Below are positions 26,275-34,481 of a stretch of 64,000 nucleotides of DNA, piece after piece. Source of the DNA: Bryobacteraceae bacterium. Lineage in GTDB: Bacteria > Acidobacteriota > Terriglobia > Bryobacterales > Bryobacteraceae. The notes below the pieces were generated by a model. That model saw nothing but the letters and a program-made list of their open reading frames with translations. It had not been told where the DNA came from and did no database searches. Positions within the stretch are counted from its first letter, which is position 1. Each line of letters opens with the position of its first letter. The stretch lies in assembly GCA_947458745.1 (NCBI GenBank), contig CANGYQ010000008.1, positions 124,001-188,000 of the forward strand. Direction: 5' to 3'. A program made the translations under genes and the position numbers.

Positions 26275-26655
26275 ATGACGAAACAAGAATTAAACAAATA
26301 CCGGCAGATTTTGGAGACCAAACAGACGGAGTTGTCCGCAGTTGTCCGCAATCGTGAAGGGATCGCGATCGAAAAGAGTCCTGATGCCCTGGACGAAGTG
26401 CAGCATGCCGCAGAGCGCGAGCTCGCCATCCGCAACCTCGACCGCGAATCGCAGTTGCTCCGTAATGTCCGCCTGGCGCTGCGCCGGGTGGCAGATGGCT
26501 CCTATGGCGTTTGCGTGCATTGCGAAGAAGACATTTCACCCAAGCGTTTGAACGCGGTGCCGTGGGCCCCGTACTGCATCTCCTGCCAGGAGATGGCTGA
26601 TCGCAATCAGGTGGAAGTCGGCGAAGAGATGGTTGAGGACATGCTGGTCGCCTAA
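26275..26655 (+). CDS. DksA/TraR family C4 zinc-finger transcription regulator
   Basis: 126 residues, ATG 26275 preceded by a strong GAAGGAG. The N-terminal part is a coiled coil with an acidic tip (SPDALDEVQHAAER), the position that reaches into the RNA polymerase secondary channel in DksA. The C-terminal zinc finger has Cys80-x2-Cys83 and Cys101-x2-Cys104 (GVCVHCEEDISPKRLNAVP, then YCISC). Probably modulates transcription initiation together with ppGpp or acts as a general stress regulator. It is a single-gene unit: a long leader before it and a strong terminator after it. Confidence 0.92.
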   Translation: MTKQELNKYRQILETKQTELSAVVRNREGIAIEKSPDALDEVQHAAERELAIRNLDRESQLLRNVRLALRRVADGSYGVCVHCEEDISPKRLNAVPWAPYCISCQEMADRNQVEVGEEMVEDMLVA

Positions 26656-26700
26656 AGGGCGTTGCAGTCTGACTTCTCCACCGAATTCTTCGGCCACACA

Positions 26701-26739
26701 GTTCGGCAAGATCGTTCGGCAAGACCGTTCGACAAGGTC
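26701..26739. repeat. three tandem 13-bp repeats
   Basis: GTTCGGCAAGATC, GTTCGGCAAGACC and GTTCGACAAGGTC follow each other without gaps between the DksA-like gene and its terminator. They differ at two to three positions. Function unknown. Confidence 0.7.
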
Positions 26740-26749
26740 GAGTAGTTCA

Positions 26750-26791
26750 ATCGGGGCTCCTACTTTCGGATAGGGGCCCCGATTTCGTTTT
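26750..26791 (+). terminator. Rho-independent terminator of the DksA-like gene
   Basis: ATCGGGGCTCCTA (26750-26762) pairs over 13 positions, with one G-U, to TAGGGGCCCCGAT (26771-26783), with an 8-base loop, followed by TTCGTTTT. It could also serve pgeF from the other strand less well, as that side lacks a T-run. Confidence 0.88.
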
Positions 26792-26808
26792 GCCACTGGC
26801 CAATCGGC

Positions 26809-27522
26809 TCAGGCTGCCGGGGCCAGAATCCCGATTCCAGACACCAACCGCCCGGACTGTTCCCGATCACGGCGGAAAGAGTGAAACTGGCCCGGATGAC
26901 ACAGCGTGCAGGAAGCTACCTGGAAAACAGCGTCACCGGAGAGTCCCGCGTCCACCAGTTGGGTCCTGTTGGCGCGGTGCAGGTCCACCTTGACACGCTG
27001 CTGGGTACTATTGGTACTATCACCGGCCGCCTGGACCACACACGCCTCGTCGAACTGAGCCGCCACCTCCGGCCCCACCTCAAAACAGCAGGGGCCAATA
27101 CTGGGACCCAATGCCGCCTGGAGATCGCCCCAGCGGCAACCGAACTCCGTCACCATCTGCGCCGCCGTCCGCGCCGCGATGCCCGCCACGGTGCCCCGCC
27201 AGCCGGCATGGGCGGCCGCCACTACCCGCCGGACCGGATCCATCAACAGCACCGGCAGACAGTCCGCCGTCCGGATCTCCAGCAGCAGTCCGGGCACGTC
27301 GGAAATCAATGCATCCCCATCGGCCACATAGCCGGCTTCCGTCGCCCGGTGCACCGTCCCGGAATGAATCTGATGCACCCACGTGCGGCCCACGCGATGG
27401 GTCCATTTCTCGCTTTGGCGGGTGCCAAAGCCATGGATCAGCCAGGGGTGCGACCAGGGCAGGATCTGCAGCAACTCCGGCTGTTCGGGAGCGGGTGCCC
27501 CGTGGGGCGGAACCCGGCTCAT
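26809..27522 (-). CDS. pgeF: peptidoglycan editing factor PgeF (YfiH, laccase-domain)
   Basis: 237 residues. The copper/zinc-binding family motifs are present: [38 protein letters not shown] and the C-terminal [15 protein letters not shown]. Proteins of this family (YfiH/YlmD, older name polyphenol oxidase) act on purine nucleosides and, in E. coli, keep wrong amino acids out of peptidoglycan precursors. The start overlaps the nuoB stop by four bases, so it is translated from the nuoB transcript. Confidence 0.92.
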   Translation of the reverse strand: MSRVPPHGAPAPEQPELLQILPWSHPWLIHGFGTRQSEKWTHRVGRTWVHQIHSGTVHRATEAGYVADGDALISDVPGLLLEIRTADCLPVLLMDPVRRVVAAAHAGWRGTVAGIAARTAAQMVTEFGCRWGDLQAALGPSIGPCCFEVGPEVAAQFDEACVVQAAGDSTNSTQQRVKVDLHRANRTQLVDAGLSGDAVFQVASCTLCHPGQFHSFRRDREQSGRLVSGIGILAPAA

Positions 27523-28139
27523 CCGCGGCGCGGCTCCAGAGTCACCAAACCAGATGAGATCGGGCCGGACGGCTCCGCCGCCGGGTTCTGGGTCTGCGCA
27601 ATCATGACGCTGCGCTTAAACTCCTCCAGCATCGCCTCTTCCAGGTGCACCTCCGTGGGCCGCTTGACCAGGTTGGGCGTCGCGTCGATCTTATCCTGCA
27701 GCTTCATCAGCGCGTAGAAAAGATTTTCGGGCCGCGGCGGACAGCCTGTGACGTAGACATCGACGGGCACAATCTTGTCCACGCCCTGCAGTGTCGCGTA
27801 GGTGTTAAACGGCCCCCCGACACTGGAGCAGGCACCCATCGAGATCACCCACTTGGGTTCCGGCATCTGGTCATAAAGCCGCTTCAAGACGGGCGCCATC
27901 TTCAACGTCACTGTCCCGGCCACAATCATGAGGTCACTTTGCCGCGGGCTGGGACGGAACACCTCGCTACCGAAACGGGCTATATCGAAACGTGCCGTCG
28001 TCGAAGCGATCATCTCAATCGCACAACAAGCCAGTCCAAACGACATCGGCCACAGCGAACTTTTGCGGGCCCAATTGAACACACTGTCCACGGTGGTCGT
28101 GACAATGTTCTGTTCAAACCGGTTTTCAAGAAAAGACAT
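27519..28139 (-). CDS. nuoB: NADH-quinone oxidoreductase subunit B
   Basis: 206 residues from the ATG at 28139, with GGAGGG five bases upstream; the frame stays open further upstream into hepT but without a site. NuoB carries the N2 iron-sulfur cluster next to the quinone site of complex I; the ligand motifs are [10 protein letters not shown] (two adjacent Cys), MGACSSVGG and VTGCPPRPE. The C-terminal tail is longer than in E. coli. No other nuo gene is adjacent: hepT lies upstream and pgeF downstream. Confidence 0.95.
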   Translation of the reverse strand: MSFLENRFEQNIVTTTVDSVFNWARKSSLWPMSFGLACCAIEMIASTTARFDIARFGSEVFRPSPRQSDLMIVAGTVTLKMAPVLKRLYDQMPEPKWVISMGACSSVGGPFNTYATLQGVDKIVPVDVYVTGCPPRPENLFYALMKLQDKIDATPNLVKRPTEVHLEEAMLEEFKRSVMIAQTQNPAAEPSGPISSGLVTLEPRRG

Positions 28140-28155
28140 CCGTCCCTCCAGTATC

Positions 28156-28518
28156 CTACGGCGGGGAAGCTGAATCGTCGGGAAACTCGGCTTCGATGAT
28201 CTCCGCCACCCGATCCCGGAGAGGCGGCACATGGGCCGTGGCGATCCGCCAAATCAAATCCCGATCAATTCCGCCGTAGTCATGAGCCAGGCGATGGCGC
28301 AAACCGACGATCTGGCTCCAGGGGAGATCCGAATACTTCTCCTTGATCTCCGGTGATACCCGATTTAGCGCCTCACCGATCACCAGTAGCCGGTAGGGCA
28401 CAGCATCCTGCAATACCGGGCTGCGGGCGAACTCGGGTGCTTCTATCGCGCGAAGGCCATCGCGGATCCGGTCCGCCGCCTCGATCACATCATGGAGAAA
28501 GGCGTCATCACGCCACAT
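28156..28518 (-). CDS. hepT: HepT-like toxin (HEPN ribonuclease, DUF86)
   Basis: 120 residues, all-helical HEPN fold. The Rx4HxY motif of active HEPN RNases is intact: Arg74 ... His79-Asp-Tyr81 in [12 protein letters not shown]. In mntA-hepT modules the nucleotidyltransferase antitoxin AMPylates the Tyr of this motif to silence the toxin. Its ATG overlaps the mntA reading frame by 11 bases, as usual, but that mntA copy carries a stop codon. Whether this toxin is expressed and active is therefore open. The gene ends 16 bases before the nuoB start. Confidence 0.88.
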   Translation of the reverse strand: MWRDDAFLHDVIEAADRIRDGLRAIEAPEFARSPVLQDAVPYRLLVIGEALNRVSPEIKEKYSDLPWSQIVGLRHRLAHDYGGIDRDLIWRIATAHVPPLRDRVAEIIEAEFPDDSASPP

Positions 28519-28810
28519 AGATCGGCTGGAGGTCTCGTTCGATGTGACGCCATACCCGCGGCTTTACACCGTTCCGGGAGACCAAGTCCACCTTCCGGCC
28601 AAACAGTTGGGCCAGTTCCTGCTCAAAGGTAAAGAACTCAAGCCCAATCTGGGTGTCGGGAAGGAAGTCCACCAAAATGTCAACATCCGAACCGGCCGAC
28701 ATCTAACCCCGCGCGGCTGACCCGAACAGAGACATCTCTTTCACGCCGTAGCGGCGGCAGAGTGCGGCAATCGGCTCAGCGGGAACGGTCAAACCGCAGG
28801 CGAGTTCCAT
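28508..28810 (-). pseudogene. mntA: mntA-like nucleotidyltransferase antitoxin with in-frame stop
   Basis: From ATG 28810 the frame encodes a minimal nucleotidyltransferase: EPIAALCRRYGVKEMSLFGS, then AARG, a TAG stop (28705-28703), then MSAGSDVDILVDFL to the natural end at 28508. The stop interrupts the GS-x10-DxD metal/nucleotide motif at its fifth variable position, where related proteins usually have Glu or another polar residue, so one base change explains it. Both halves remain otherwise well conserved, implying a recent lesion. An ATG immediately after the stop might allow reinitiation, but without the GS residues. Confidence 0.85.
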
Positions 28811-28930
28811 ACAGTCCCATTATGGCGAACTATTCTTGCGAAATACGCCGGCCAAACCAAGCGATGGCCAAACGCCGAATTAGTGGGGCGAAATCGGGAA
28901 CCGGGACTGGTCTCAGTCGTAATCAGTGCC

Positions 28931-31459
28931 ATGGATTACATCCTCGCTGACCTGAAGTTCGCCGCCCGCACCCTGCGCCGCAGTCTGTTGTTCACCTTGA
29001 TCGCGGTGTTGTCGCTGGCGCTGGGCATCGGTGCCAACACCGCCATCTTCACGGTAATGGACCAGTTGATGCTGCGTCTGCTGCCGGTGAAGGACCCGGA
29101 AACGCTCGTCATGCTCTACCAGAAGGGCTCGCACAATGGCAGCAACATGGGCCGGCGGATGCACTCCTACCCCATCTATCAGGACTTCCAGAAGAAGGCC
29201 GCCCCCCTGGCCGAAGTCCTCTGCCGCCGCCAGGTGCCCACCTCGGTCAGCATCGACAACCAGACTGAGCGCGTGTCGGCGGAACTGGTCTCCGGCAACT
29301 TCTTCTCCGTACTGGGAGTCAAGCCGGCCGCTGGCCGCGTCTTCAGTTCGCAGGAAGATGACCAGGTCTACGGCGGCCATCCCTCCGTCGTCATCGGCTA
29401 CGACTACTGGGTCACCCGCTTTAACCGCGACCCCAAAGCCGTCGGCAAAAAGATCCTGGTCAACAACTACCCCATGACCATCGTCGGCGTCTCCGCCGCG
29501 GGCTTCGCCGGACTCGACCCCGCCCAAGCACCCCAGATCCGCGTGCCCATCCTGATGAAGGCGCAGCTAATGCCAGAGCAGGCGTGGATTGAGATGAGCG
29601 ACCGGCGCAGCCGCTGGGTACAGGTATTTGCGCGCTTGAAACCGGGCTACACGCCCGCATCCGCGCAGGCTCCGCTGCAAGTGCTGTTCACCCAGATCCG
29701 GCGCGACGAAATGGCCCTGCCCGCCGCCAAAGATTGGACCCCGTATTCGCGTGACGAGTTCATGCGCGGCACCATCCACGTCGAACAAGCCGCCACCGGC
29801 GATTCGCAACTCCGCAACAGCTTCTCCACCGCCCTCATCGTGTTGATGTGCATGGTGGGGCTGGTGCTGTTGATCGCCTGCGCCAACGTAGCCAATCTAC
29901 TGATCGCCCGCGCCGTGGCCCGGCAAAAGGAGATCGCCGTGCGCCTGTCGGTGGGCGCTTCCCGCTGGCAACTGGTCCGGCAATTGTTGATCGAAAGCCT
30001 GCTGATGTCATTCGTGGGTGCCGTCTGCGGAGTCGTGCTGTCGGTGTGGATGACGCAAGGTCTGCTCTCGCTGATCCCCGTTGAAGGCAGCCCGCTGCTG
30101 CTGAGCGCCACCCCTGATCTTCGAGTGCTGGCCTTCACGCTGGCGCTGACCTTCGTCACCGGCCTACTGTTCGGCCTCGTCCCGGCACTCAAGGCCAGCA
30201 ACCCGGATCTGTGGAGCACGCTCAAGGACGCCGTCGGCTCCATCGCCGGTGCGGGCGGCTCCGTCCTGCTGCGCAAGGGCCTGGTGTCGGCTCAAGTAGC
30301 CCTCAGTTTTCTGCTGTTATTCGGCGCCGGACTTTTCGTGCGGAGCCTCCAAAACCTGAAGGGCACCGAAACCGGCTTTAACGACATCGACAACCTGGTA
30401 ACTTTCCAGCTGTCACCAGCTCTCAATGGCTACACGGATGCACGGGCGGAACAGCTTTACCGGGACTTGCTGGCCAACATCCGGTCATCGCCCGGGGTGA
30501 AGGCCGCCGGACTCTCCGGCGTTGGCGTCCTGTCTGGCGACGAATGGGATTCCACCATCAAGGTAGAGGGACACACCGCCAAGGATGGCGAAGACATGCA
30601 AGCCTTCATGAATTCCCTGTCACCCGGCTACTTTTCAGCCATGGGCATCGCGTTGCAAGAGGGCCGTGACTTTGACTATCGCGACGGCGATGGCCGGGAC
30701 CGGGGCAGCTTCACCGAACAACGCCAGGTCTGCATCGTCAACCGCAAGTTCGCCGACCATTTTTTCCCCGGCAAAAGCGCCGTCGGCCGCATGCTGGGCT
30801 GGGGCGGCGGACCCAAGACCAAACTCAACATGGAGATCATCGGCGTCGTCGAAGACTCGCTCTACGAAGGCCCGCGCGAAGGTGTCCACCGCCAGGTCTT
30901 TGTCTCGCATTTCGGCAAAGCCAGCGCGTCTGTCTATGTCCGGGCGGCGCGGGATTCCGCCGCTCTCTCCTCCATCGTGCGCGGCGACGTACGAAAGCTG
31001 GACGCGGCGTTACCCGTCTATGGCTTGAAGACCCTGGCCAACCAACTGGACCAGACGCTGCTAACGGAGCGCCTAATCGCCCTGCTGTCAGCCGGCTTCG
31101 GCGGCCTCGCCACCTTGCTGGCGGCCATCGGCCTCTATGGCGTCATGGCCTTCGTGGTCGCGCGCCGCACCAAAGAAATCGGCGTCCGGATCGCCTTGGG
31201 TGCACCGCCCAACAGCGTCATCTGGCTGGTGATGAAAGAGGTAATCGTGCTGCTGGGTATTGGCCTCGCCGTCGGCCTCCCGGCGGCATTGGGTGCCGGG
31301 CAGTTCATCGCCAAACAGCTCTACGGCGTCCAAGCCCGAGACCCGGGCGTGGCCGGGGTGACCATGTTGATTCTGGTGACGGTAGCCGCCTTGGCCGGCC
31401 TGATCCCCGCCCGTCGCGCCAGCTCGATCGATCCGCTGATCGCGCTGCGCTATGAGTAG
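28931..31459 (+). CDS. ABC transporter permease of the acidobacterial duplicated type (ADOP)
   Basis: 842 residues from the ATG at 28931, where the family N-terminus MDYILADLKFAARTLRRSLL begins; no good binding site is seen, and the frame is open 16 codons further. The architecture is doubled: membrane helix, MacB-like periplasmic domain, three FtsX-type helices with IACANVANLLIARAVARQKE, a helix, a second periplasmic domain and three more helices with VMAFVVARRTKEIGVRIALG. No ATPase gene adjoins it, as expected for these orphan permeases. Probably a MacB-like efflux or mechanotransmission component; substrate unknown. Confidence 0.92.
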   Translation: MDYILADLKFAARTLRRSLLFTLIAVLSLALGIGANTAIFTVMDQLMLRLLPVKDPETLVMLYQKGSHNGSNMGRRMHSYPIYQDFQKKAAPLAEVLCRRQVPTSVSIDNQTERVSAELVSGNFFSVLGVKPAAGRVFSSQEDDQVYGGHPSVVIGYDYWVTRFNRDPKAVGKKILVNNYPMTIVGVSAAGFAGLDPAQAPQIRVPILMKAQLMPEQAWIEMSDRRSRWVQVFARLKPGYTPASAQAPLQVLFTQIRRDEMALPAAKDWTPYSRDEFMRGTIHVEQAATGDSQLRNSFSTALIVLMCMVGLVLLIACANVANLLIARAVARQKEIAVRLSVGASRWQLVRQLLIESLLMSFVGAVCGVVLSVWMTQGLLSLIPVEGSPLLLSATPDLRVLAFTLALTFVTGLLFGLVPALKASNPDLWSTLKDAVGSIAGAGGSVLLRKGLVSAQVALSFLLLFGAGLFVRSLQNLKGTETGFNDIDNLVTFQLSPALNGYTDARAEQLYRDLLANIRSSPGVKAAGLSGVGVLSGDEWDSTIKVEGHTAKDGEDMQAFMNSLSPGYFSAMGIALQEGRDFDYRDGDGRDRGSFTEQRQVCIVNRKFADHFFPGKSAVGRMLGWGGGPKTKLNMEIIGVVEDSLYEGPREGVHRQVFVSHFGKASASVYVRAARDSAALSSIVRGDVRKLDAALPVYGLKTLANQLDQTLLTERLIALLSAGFGGLATLLAAIGLYGVMAFVVARRTKEIGVRIALGAPPNSVIWLVMKEVIVLLGIGLAVGLPAALGAGQFIAKQLYGVQARDPGVAGVTMLILVTVAALAGLIPARRASSIDPLIALRYE

Positions 31460-31525
31460 TGCGCCACTCGCCAGTTCAGCCCTTGCCGTGAAGTGCCGCC
31501 TCACGACGCTCGAACGCGGCCAGTG

Positions 31526-31921
31526 TCAGCAGGACACTACTCCGAGGCCGAGGTACATCGCAAAAGGATCGAAATCCCGGTCGCTGTGGAGGAGATCGTA
31601 ACCGCTCGTGATGCAGCGAGTAGCGATAATCGCGTCGATCGTCTTCCGACTCGTAACGCCTTTTCGGCGAAGGAATCGATCGTTCCGGGCCGCCTGAATG
31701 GCAACTTCTTCACCGCCGATCTCAATCACAAACAGGGAGGTGAGAAGATCTTGAGCGGCCCGGAAATTGTGATCACTATCGAAGCCCTGCAGCACCTCGG
31801 TCAGGATCAGGTCGCCGATAGCGAGGGGCTCGCGGCCAAGCAGCAGATCGAGTTTGTCCGTTTGGGCAGTCATAGTGCCGCGGAAGTAATCGACCCAAAC
31901 ACTGGAGTCAACCAGGATCAA
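31526..31921 (-). CDS. vapC: VapC toxin, PIN-domain ribonuclease (second module)
   Basis: 131 residues. PIN active-site acids: Asp5 (ILVDSSVWVDYF), Glu42 (LILTEVLQGF), Asp96 (KTIDAIIATRC) and Asp114/Asp116 (LLHSDRDFDPF). It overlaps its antitoxin gene by four bases. This is the VapC subgroup paired with short VapB proteins that end in a basic/acidic tail. It follows the ADOP gene convergently with a 66-base gap. Confidence 0.92.
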   Translation of the reverse strand: MILVDSSVWVDYFRGTMTAQTDKLDLLLGREPLAIGDLILTEVLQGFDSDHNFRAAQDLLTSLFVIEIGGEEVAIQAARNDRFLRRKGVTSRKTIDAIIATRCITSGYDLLHSDRDFDPFAMYLGLGVVSC

Positions 31922-32112
31922 CGATCTATCCTAATGTCGTCGAGATCGCCCTTCCATTCCAGTTTGCCGCGGAACCTGCGGATGTCCTCCTGCTGCTTGA
32001 GACGCACAAGCGTCCGAAGACCTTCTTCCACGGCCTCGCGCTTCGTCTTTAGTCCGCTGGCTTGAAGAGCGTCCCGCATCAGTTTGTCATCGATCACGAT
32101 ATTGGTCCGCAC
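31918..32112 (-). CDS. vapB: VapB-type antitoxin (second module)
   Basis: 64 residues from a GTG at 32112, with GAGGG about ten bases upstream. MRTNIVIDDKLMRDALQASG is the VapB ribbon-helix-helix N-terminus; GLKTKREAVEEGLRTLVRLK is the following helix pair, and the rest (RGKLEWKGDLDDIRIDR) is the toxin-binding tail. The leader is only about 14 bases if the TATAAT box at 32133-32138 is used. Likely autorepressor. Confidence 0.88.
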   Translation of the reverse strand: MRTNIVIDDKLMRDALQASGLKTKREAVEEGLRTLVRLKQQEDIRRFRGKLEWKGDLDDIRIDR

Positions 32113-32123
32113 GATGTGTAACC

Positions 32124-32149
32124 CTCGACTGAATTATACACACTCGACT
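32124..32149 (-). promoter_or_regulatory. vapBC promoter -10 box flanked by direct repeats
   Basis: A perfect TATAAT on the minus strand (32138-32133) lies 21 bases before the vapB start. CTCGACT occurs on both sides of it (plus-strand 32124-32130 and 32143-32149, 19-base period), a likely operator half-site pair. The -35 region is weak. Confidence 0.5.
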
Positions 32150-32247
32150 CGGAGTTCTGCCGTTCCTGCCCTGCCCGGAACCTCTGCAATTTCTGCGGGT
32201 ATCGTCTGTAACCTTCCCGCACCAAACCAGTAATCATCTTGTGAGAG

Positions 32248-32838
32248 GTGAGATTGCACATCGCAGCGCGGGGCGACGCCGGAGTGACGGACGAGAAGCT
32301 GATGGTGGACGTGCGCTCGGGCGACGTGCGCCAACTCGCACAGCTGTTTGACCGCCACCACGGCAGCCTGTTCCGCTACTCCATGCGGATGACCGGCAAC
32401 CGCGAATGGAGCGAGGATCTGGTGCAGGAGATCTTCTGCCGCATCCTCCGTTACCGCGACACGTTTCGCGATGGCCATCTGTTCACCACCTGGATGTTCC
32501 GGATTGCGCGGAATACGTTTGTCGATCACACACGGAAACGCCGGTGGGAAGTACAGAAGGATGACACTATGGACAGCCCGGTGATGCCCGAAAACAACCT
32601 GGAGCAGGAGCAGGACCTCCAACTGCTGCGCCAGGCCCTGCTCCGGCTGCCGGTGGAGCAGCGCGAGCTGCTGGTGCTGGCCCGCTTTCAGCAACTGCCC
32701 TATACGGAGATCGCCGCACTGCTCGAGATCGAAGTGGGGACAGTGAAAACGCGGGTCCACCGCGCCGTCAAGCTGCTGCGGGATATCTATCTGGAACTTA
32801 GTGCGCCGCCGGCCCCCCGGCCCGCACACGGAGTATGA
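32248..32838 (+). CDS. ECF-type RNA polymerase sigma factor
   Basis: 196 residues from GTG 32248; TTG 32254 has a better GAGAGG site, and GTG 32284 (VTDEKLMVDV) fits the family N-terminus best, so the first residues are uncertain. Region 2 is FDRHHGSLFRYSMRMTGNRE with SEDLVQEIFCRI; region 4 is LPVEQRELLVLARFQQLPYT followed by a helix-turn-helix VGTVKTRVHRAVKLL. Sigma-70 region 3 is missing, as in ECF factors. The next gene encodes a zinc-type anti-sigma protein one base downstream. Confidence 0.92.
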   Translation: MRLHIAARGDAGVTDEKLMVDVRSGDVRQLAQLFDRHHGSLFRYSMRMTGNREWSEDLVQEIFCRILRYRDTFRDGHLFTTWMFRIARNTFVDHTRKRRWEVQKDDTMDSPVMPENNLEQEQDLQLLRQALLRLPVEQRELLVLARFQQLPYTEIAALLEIEVGTVKTRVHRAVKLLRDIYLELSAPPAPRPAHGV

Positions 32839-32839
32839 A

Positions 32840-33670
32840 ATGAAACACGACAACCTCCACGGCGAAGCGAAGCTTCATTGCGAAGCGATTGAAGACCAGT
32901 TGGCCGACTACCTGGGCGGCACCCTCAACGCCACCGCCCGCCGTCAAGTGGACCAGCACCTGGCCGCCTGCGCCGATTGCCGCAGCGCCGTGGCGGTGTG
33001 GGACAAGATGGCCGGGCTGACGCCAGAGCGGCCCAGCGTCGAACTGCGCGCCCGGTTCCAGGACATGCTGTGGGCCAACATGGACGCGCCGTCCACGCGC
33101 TTTGTGAAGCCCAAACCCATGGCCCACCCCATCTGGCGCTGGGCGATGGCGGCAACTCTGATGGCAGTGGGCTTCCTGGGCGGACGTTTCACGCAGTTGC
33201 CCACCATGGCCAAGCCCCCCGACGAAGTAGCTTCTCTCCGGGGTGAGGTTCGTGATCTACGGGAGGCCGTCGTTATCTCGATGCTGCGGCAGACCTCCGC
33301 TTCGGAACGGTTGAAGGGCGTGCTGACTTCCACGACGCTCGACCGGCCGGACCCGGAAGTCACCGCCGTGTTGATCGAAACCCTGCGTCACGACCCGAAC
33401 GTCAACGTGCGGCTTTCCGCAGTGGATGCCTTGAAGCGCATGTCTGGTGACCAGAACGTCCGCCGCGGTTTTGCTGAGTCCCTGGTGGCCAGCGATTCGC
33501 CGCTGGTGCAGATCGCCCTGATCGATGCGCTGATGGACAACCCCGCCGTCGCCCGTGACCAGCAAGCCGCCAACGCCTTCCGGACTGTGGCCCTGGCCAA
33601 GCAGGGCGAGACCGTCGTCAAACAGCGCGCCCGGCTGGCACTGGAGCGTTTAGAAAAGCGCGAAGACTAA
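32840..33670 (+). CDS. anti-sigma factor with zinc-finger domain and HEAT-like C-terminus
   Basis: 276 residues, ATG 32840 with GGAG six bases upstream inside the sigma gene end. The N-terminal ZAS domain has His40-x3-Cys44-x2-Cys47 (VDQHLAACADC) to hold the sigma factor. One membrane helix (IWRWAMAATLMAVGFLGGRF, ~106-125) places the C-terminal ~140 residues outside; they contain HEAT-like helical repeats such as VTAVLIETLRHDPNVNVRLS. Probably releases the upstream ECF sigma on an envelope signal. Confidence 0.88.
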   Translation: MKHDNLHGEAKLHCEAIEDQLADYLGGTLNATARRQVDQHLAACADCRSAVAVWDKMAGLTPERPSVELRARFQDMLWANMDAPSTRFVKPKPMAHPIWRWAMAATLMAVGFLGGRFTQLPTMAKPPDEVASLRGEVRDLREAVVISMLRQTSASERLKGVLTSTTLDRPDPEVTAVLIETLRHDPNVNVRLSAVDALKRMSGDQNVRRGFAESLVASDSPLVQIALIDALMDNPAVARDQQAANAFRTVALAKQGETVVKQRARLALERLEKRED

Positions 33671-33708
33671 CCCCATAGATACAACCCACCCGGCACGAGA
33701 GAACCATC

Positions 33709-34473
33709 ATGAAGATCATTGCCCTCATCACCCTGACCACCGCCGCATTTGCCCAGCCCATGACGCTGGCCTTCTCCGACCCCAGCCGCCCCGGCACGGT
33801 CCGCGTGGAACTCAAGCAAGGCAGCATCCATGTCACCGGCACGGCGGGCAACAGTGTCATCCTCGACGGCAAGGGGCGCGCCACGCGCCAACGCGAAGAA
33901 GCAGCCGGCGGCATGCGCCGCATTGGCGGCGGCGGAGCCAACCTGAACGCCCGCGAAGAAGGCAACGTCATCCGCATCGATAGCGACTCTTGGGCCGGTG
34001 GCCAGGACGTCTCCCTGCAGGTGCCCTTCAAGACCTCGTTGATCTTGAAAACCGTCAATGGTGGCACCGTGCGCGTTGAAAATGTCGAAGGCGAAATCGA
34101 GGTCCAGAACGTCAACGGCTCCATCCGCCTGATCGACGTCTCCGGAGCCGTCGTGGCCAACAGCAGCAACGGCAAAGTCGAAGTCACCCTCAACAAGGTC
34201 ACGGCCGGTAAACCGATGGCCTTCACCTCGCTCAATGGCAACGTCGATGTCACCTTCCCGGCAGACCTGAAGGCCACTCTGCGCATGCGCGCCGACAACG
34301 GCGACATCTTCACCGACTTTGAGTCACTCGTCAAAACCGAGCCGAACAACTCACAGAATGGCAAGGGCCGCTGGAAGTCCGAATCCACCACCGTGGCCCA
34401 AGTGGGCGGCGGCGGCACGGAAATTCGCCTCCAAACCATGAACGGCCGGATCTACGTGCGGAAGGGTAAGTAG
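33709..34473 (+). CDS. DUF4097-type beta-helix protein, exported
   Basis: 254 residues with a short signal peptide (KIIALITLTTAAFAQP). The central part is a run of short beta units with Asn-Gly turns (LILKTVNGGTVRVENVEGEI, EVQNVNGSIRLIDVSGAVV, TSLNGNVDVTF), typical of DUF4097 putative adhesin/beta-helix proteins. It ends QTMNGRIYVRKGK. It follows the anti-sigma gene by 38 bases and is probably in the same operon, as is common in acidobacteria. Role unknown, perhaps an envelope-stress output. Confidence 0.85.
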   Translation: MKIIALITLTTAAFAQPMTLAFSDPSRPGTVRVELKQGSIHVTGTAGNSVILDGKGRATRQREEAAGGMRRIGGGGANLNAREEGNVIRIDSDSWAGGQDVSLQVPFKTSLILKTVNGGTVRVENVEGEIEVQNVNGSIRLIDVSGAVVANSSNGKVEVTLNKVTAGKPMAFTSLNGNVDVTFPADLKATLRMRADNGDIFTDFESLVKTEPNNSQNGKGRWKSESTTVAQVGGGGTEIRLQTMNGRIYVRKGK

Positions 34474-34481
34474 GCGCCGCC

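Noticed and set aside
26701..26739. CRISPR repeats
   Set aside because: The 13-mers are contiguous without spacers and no cas gene is near.
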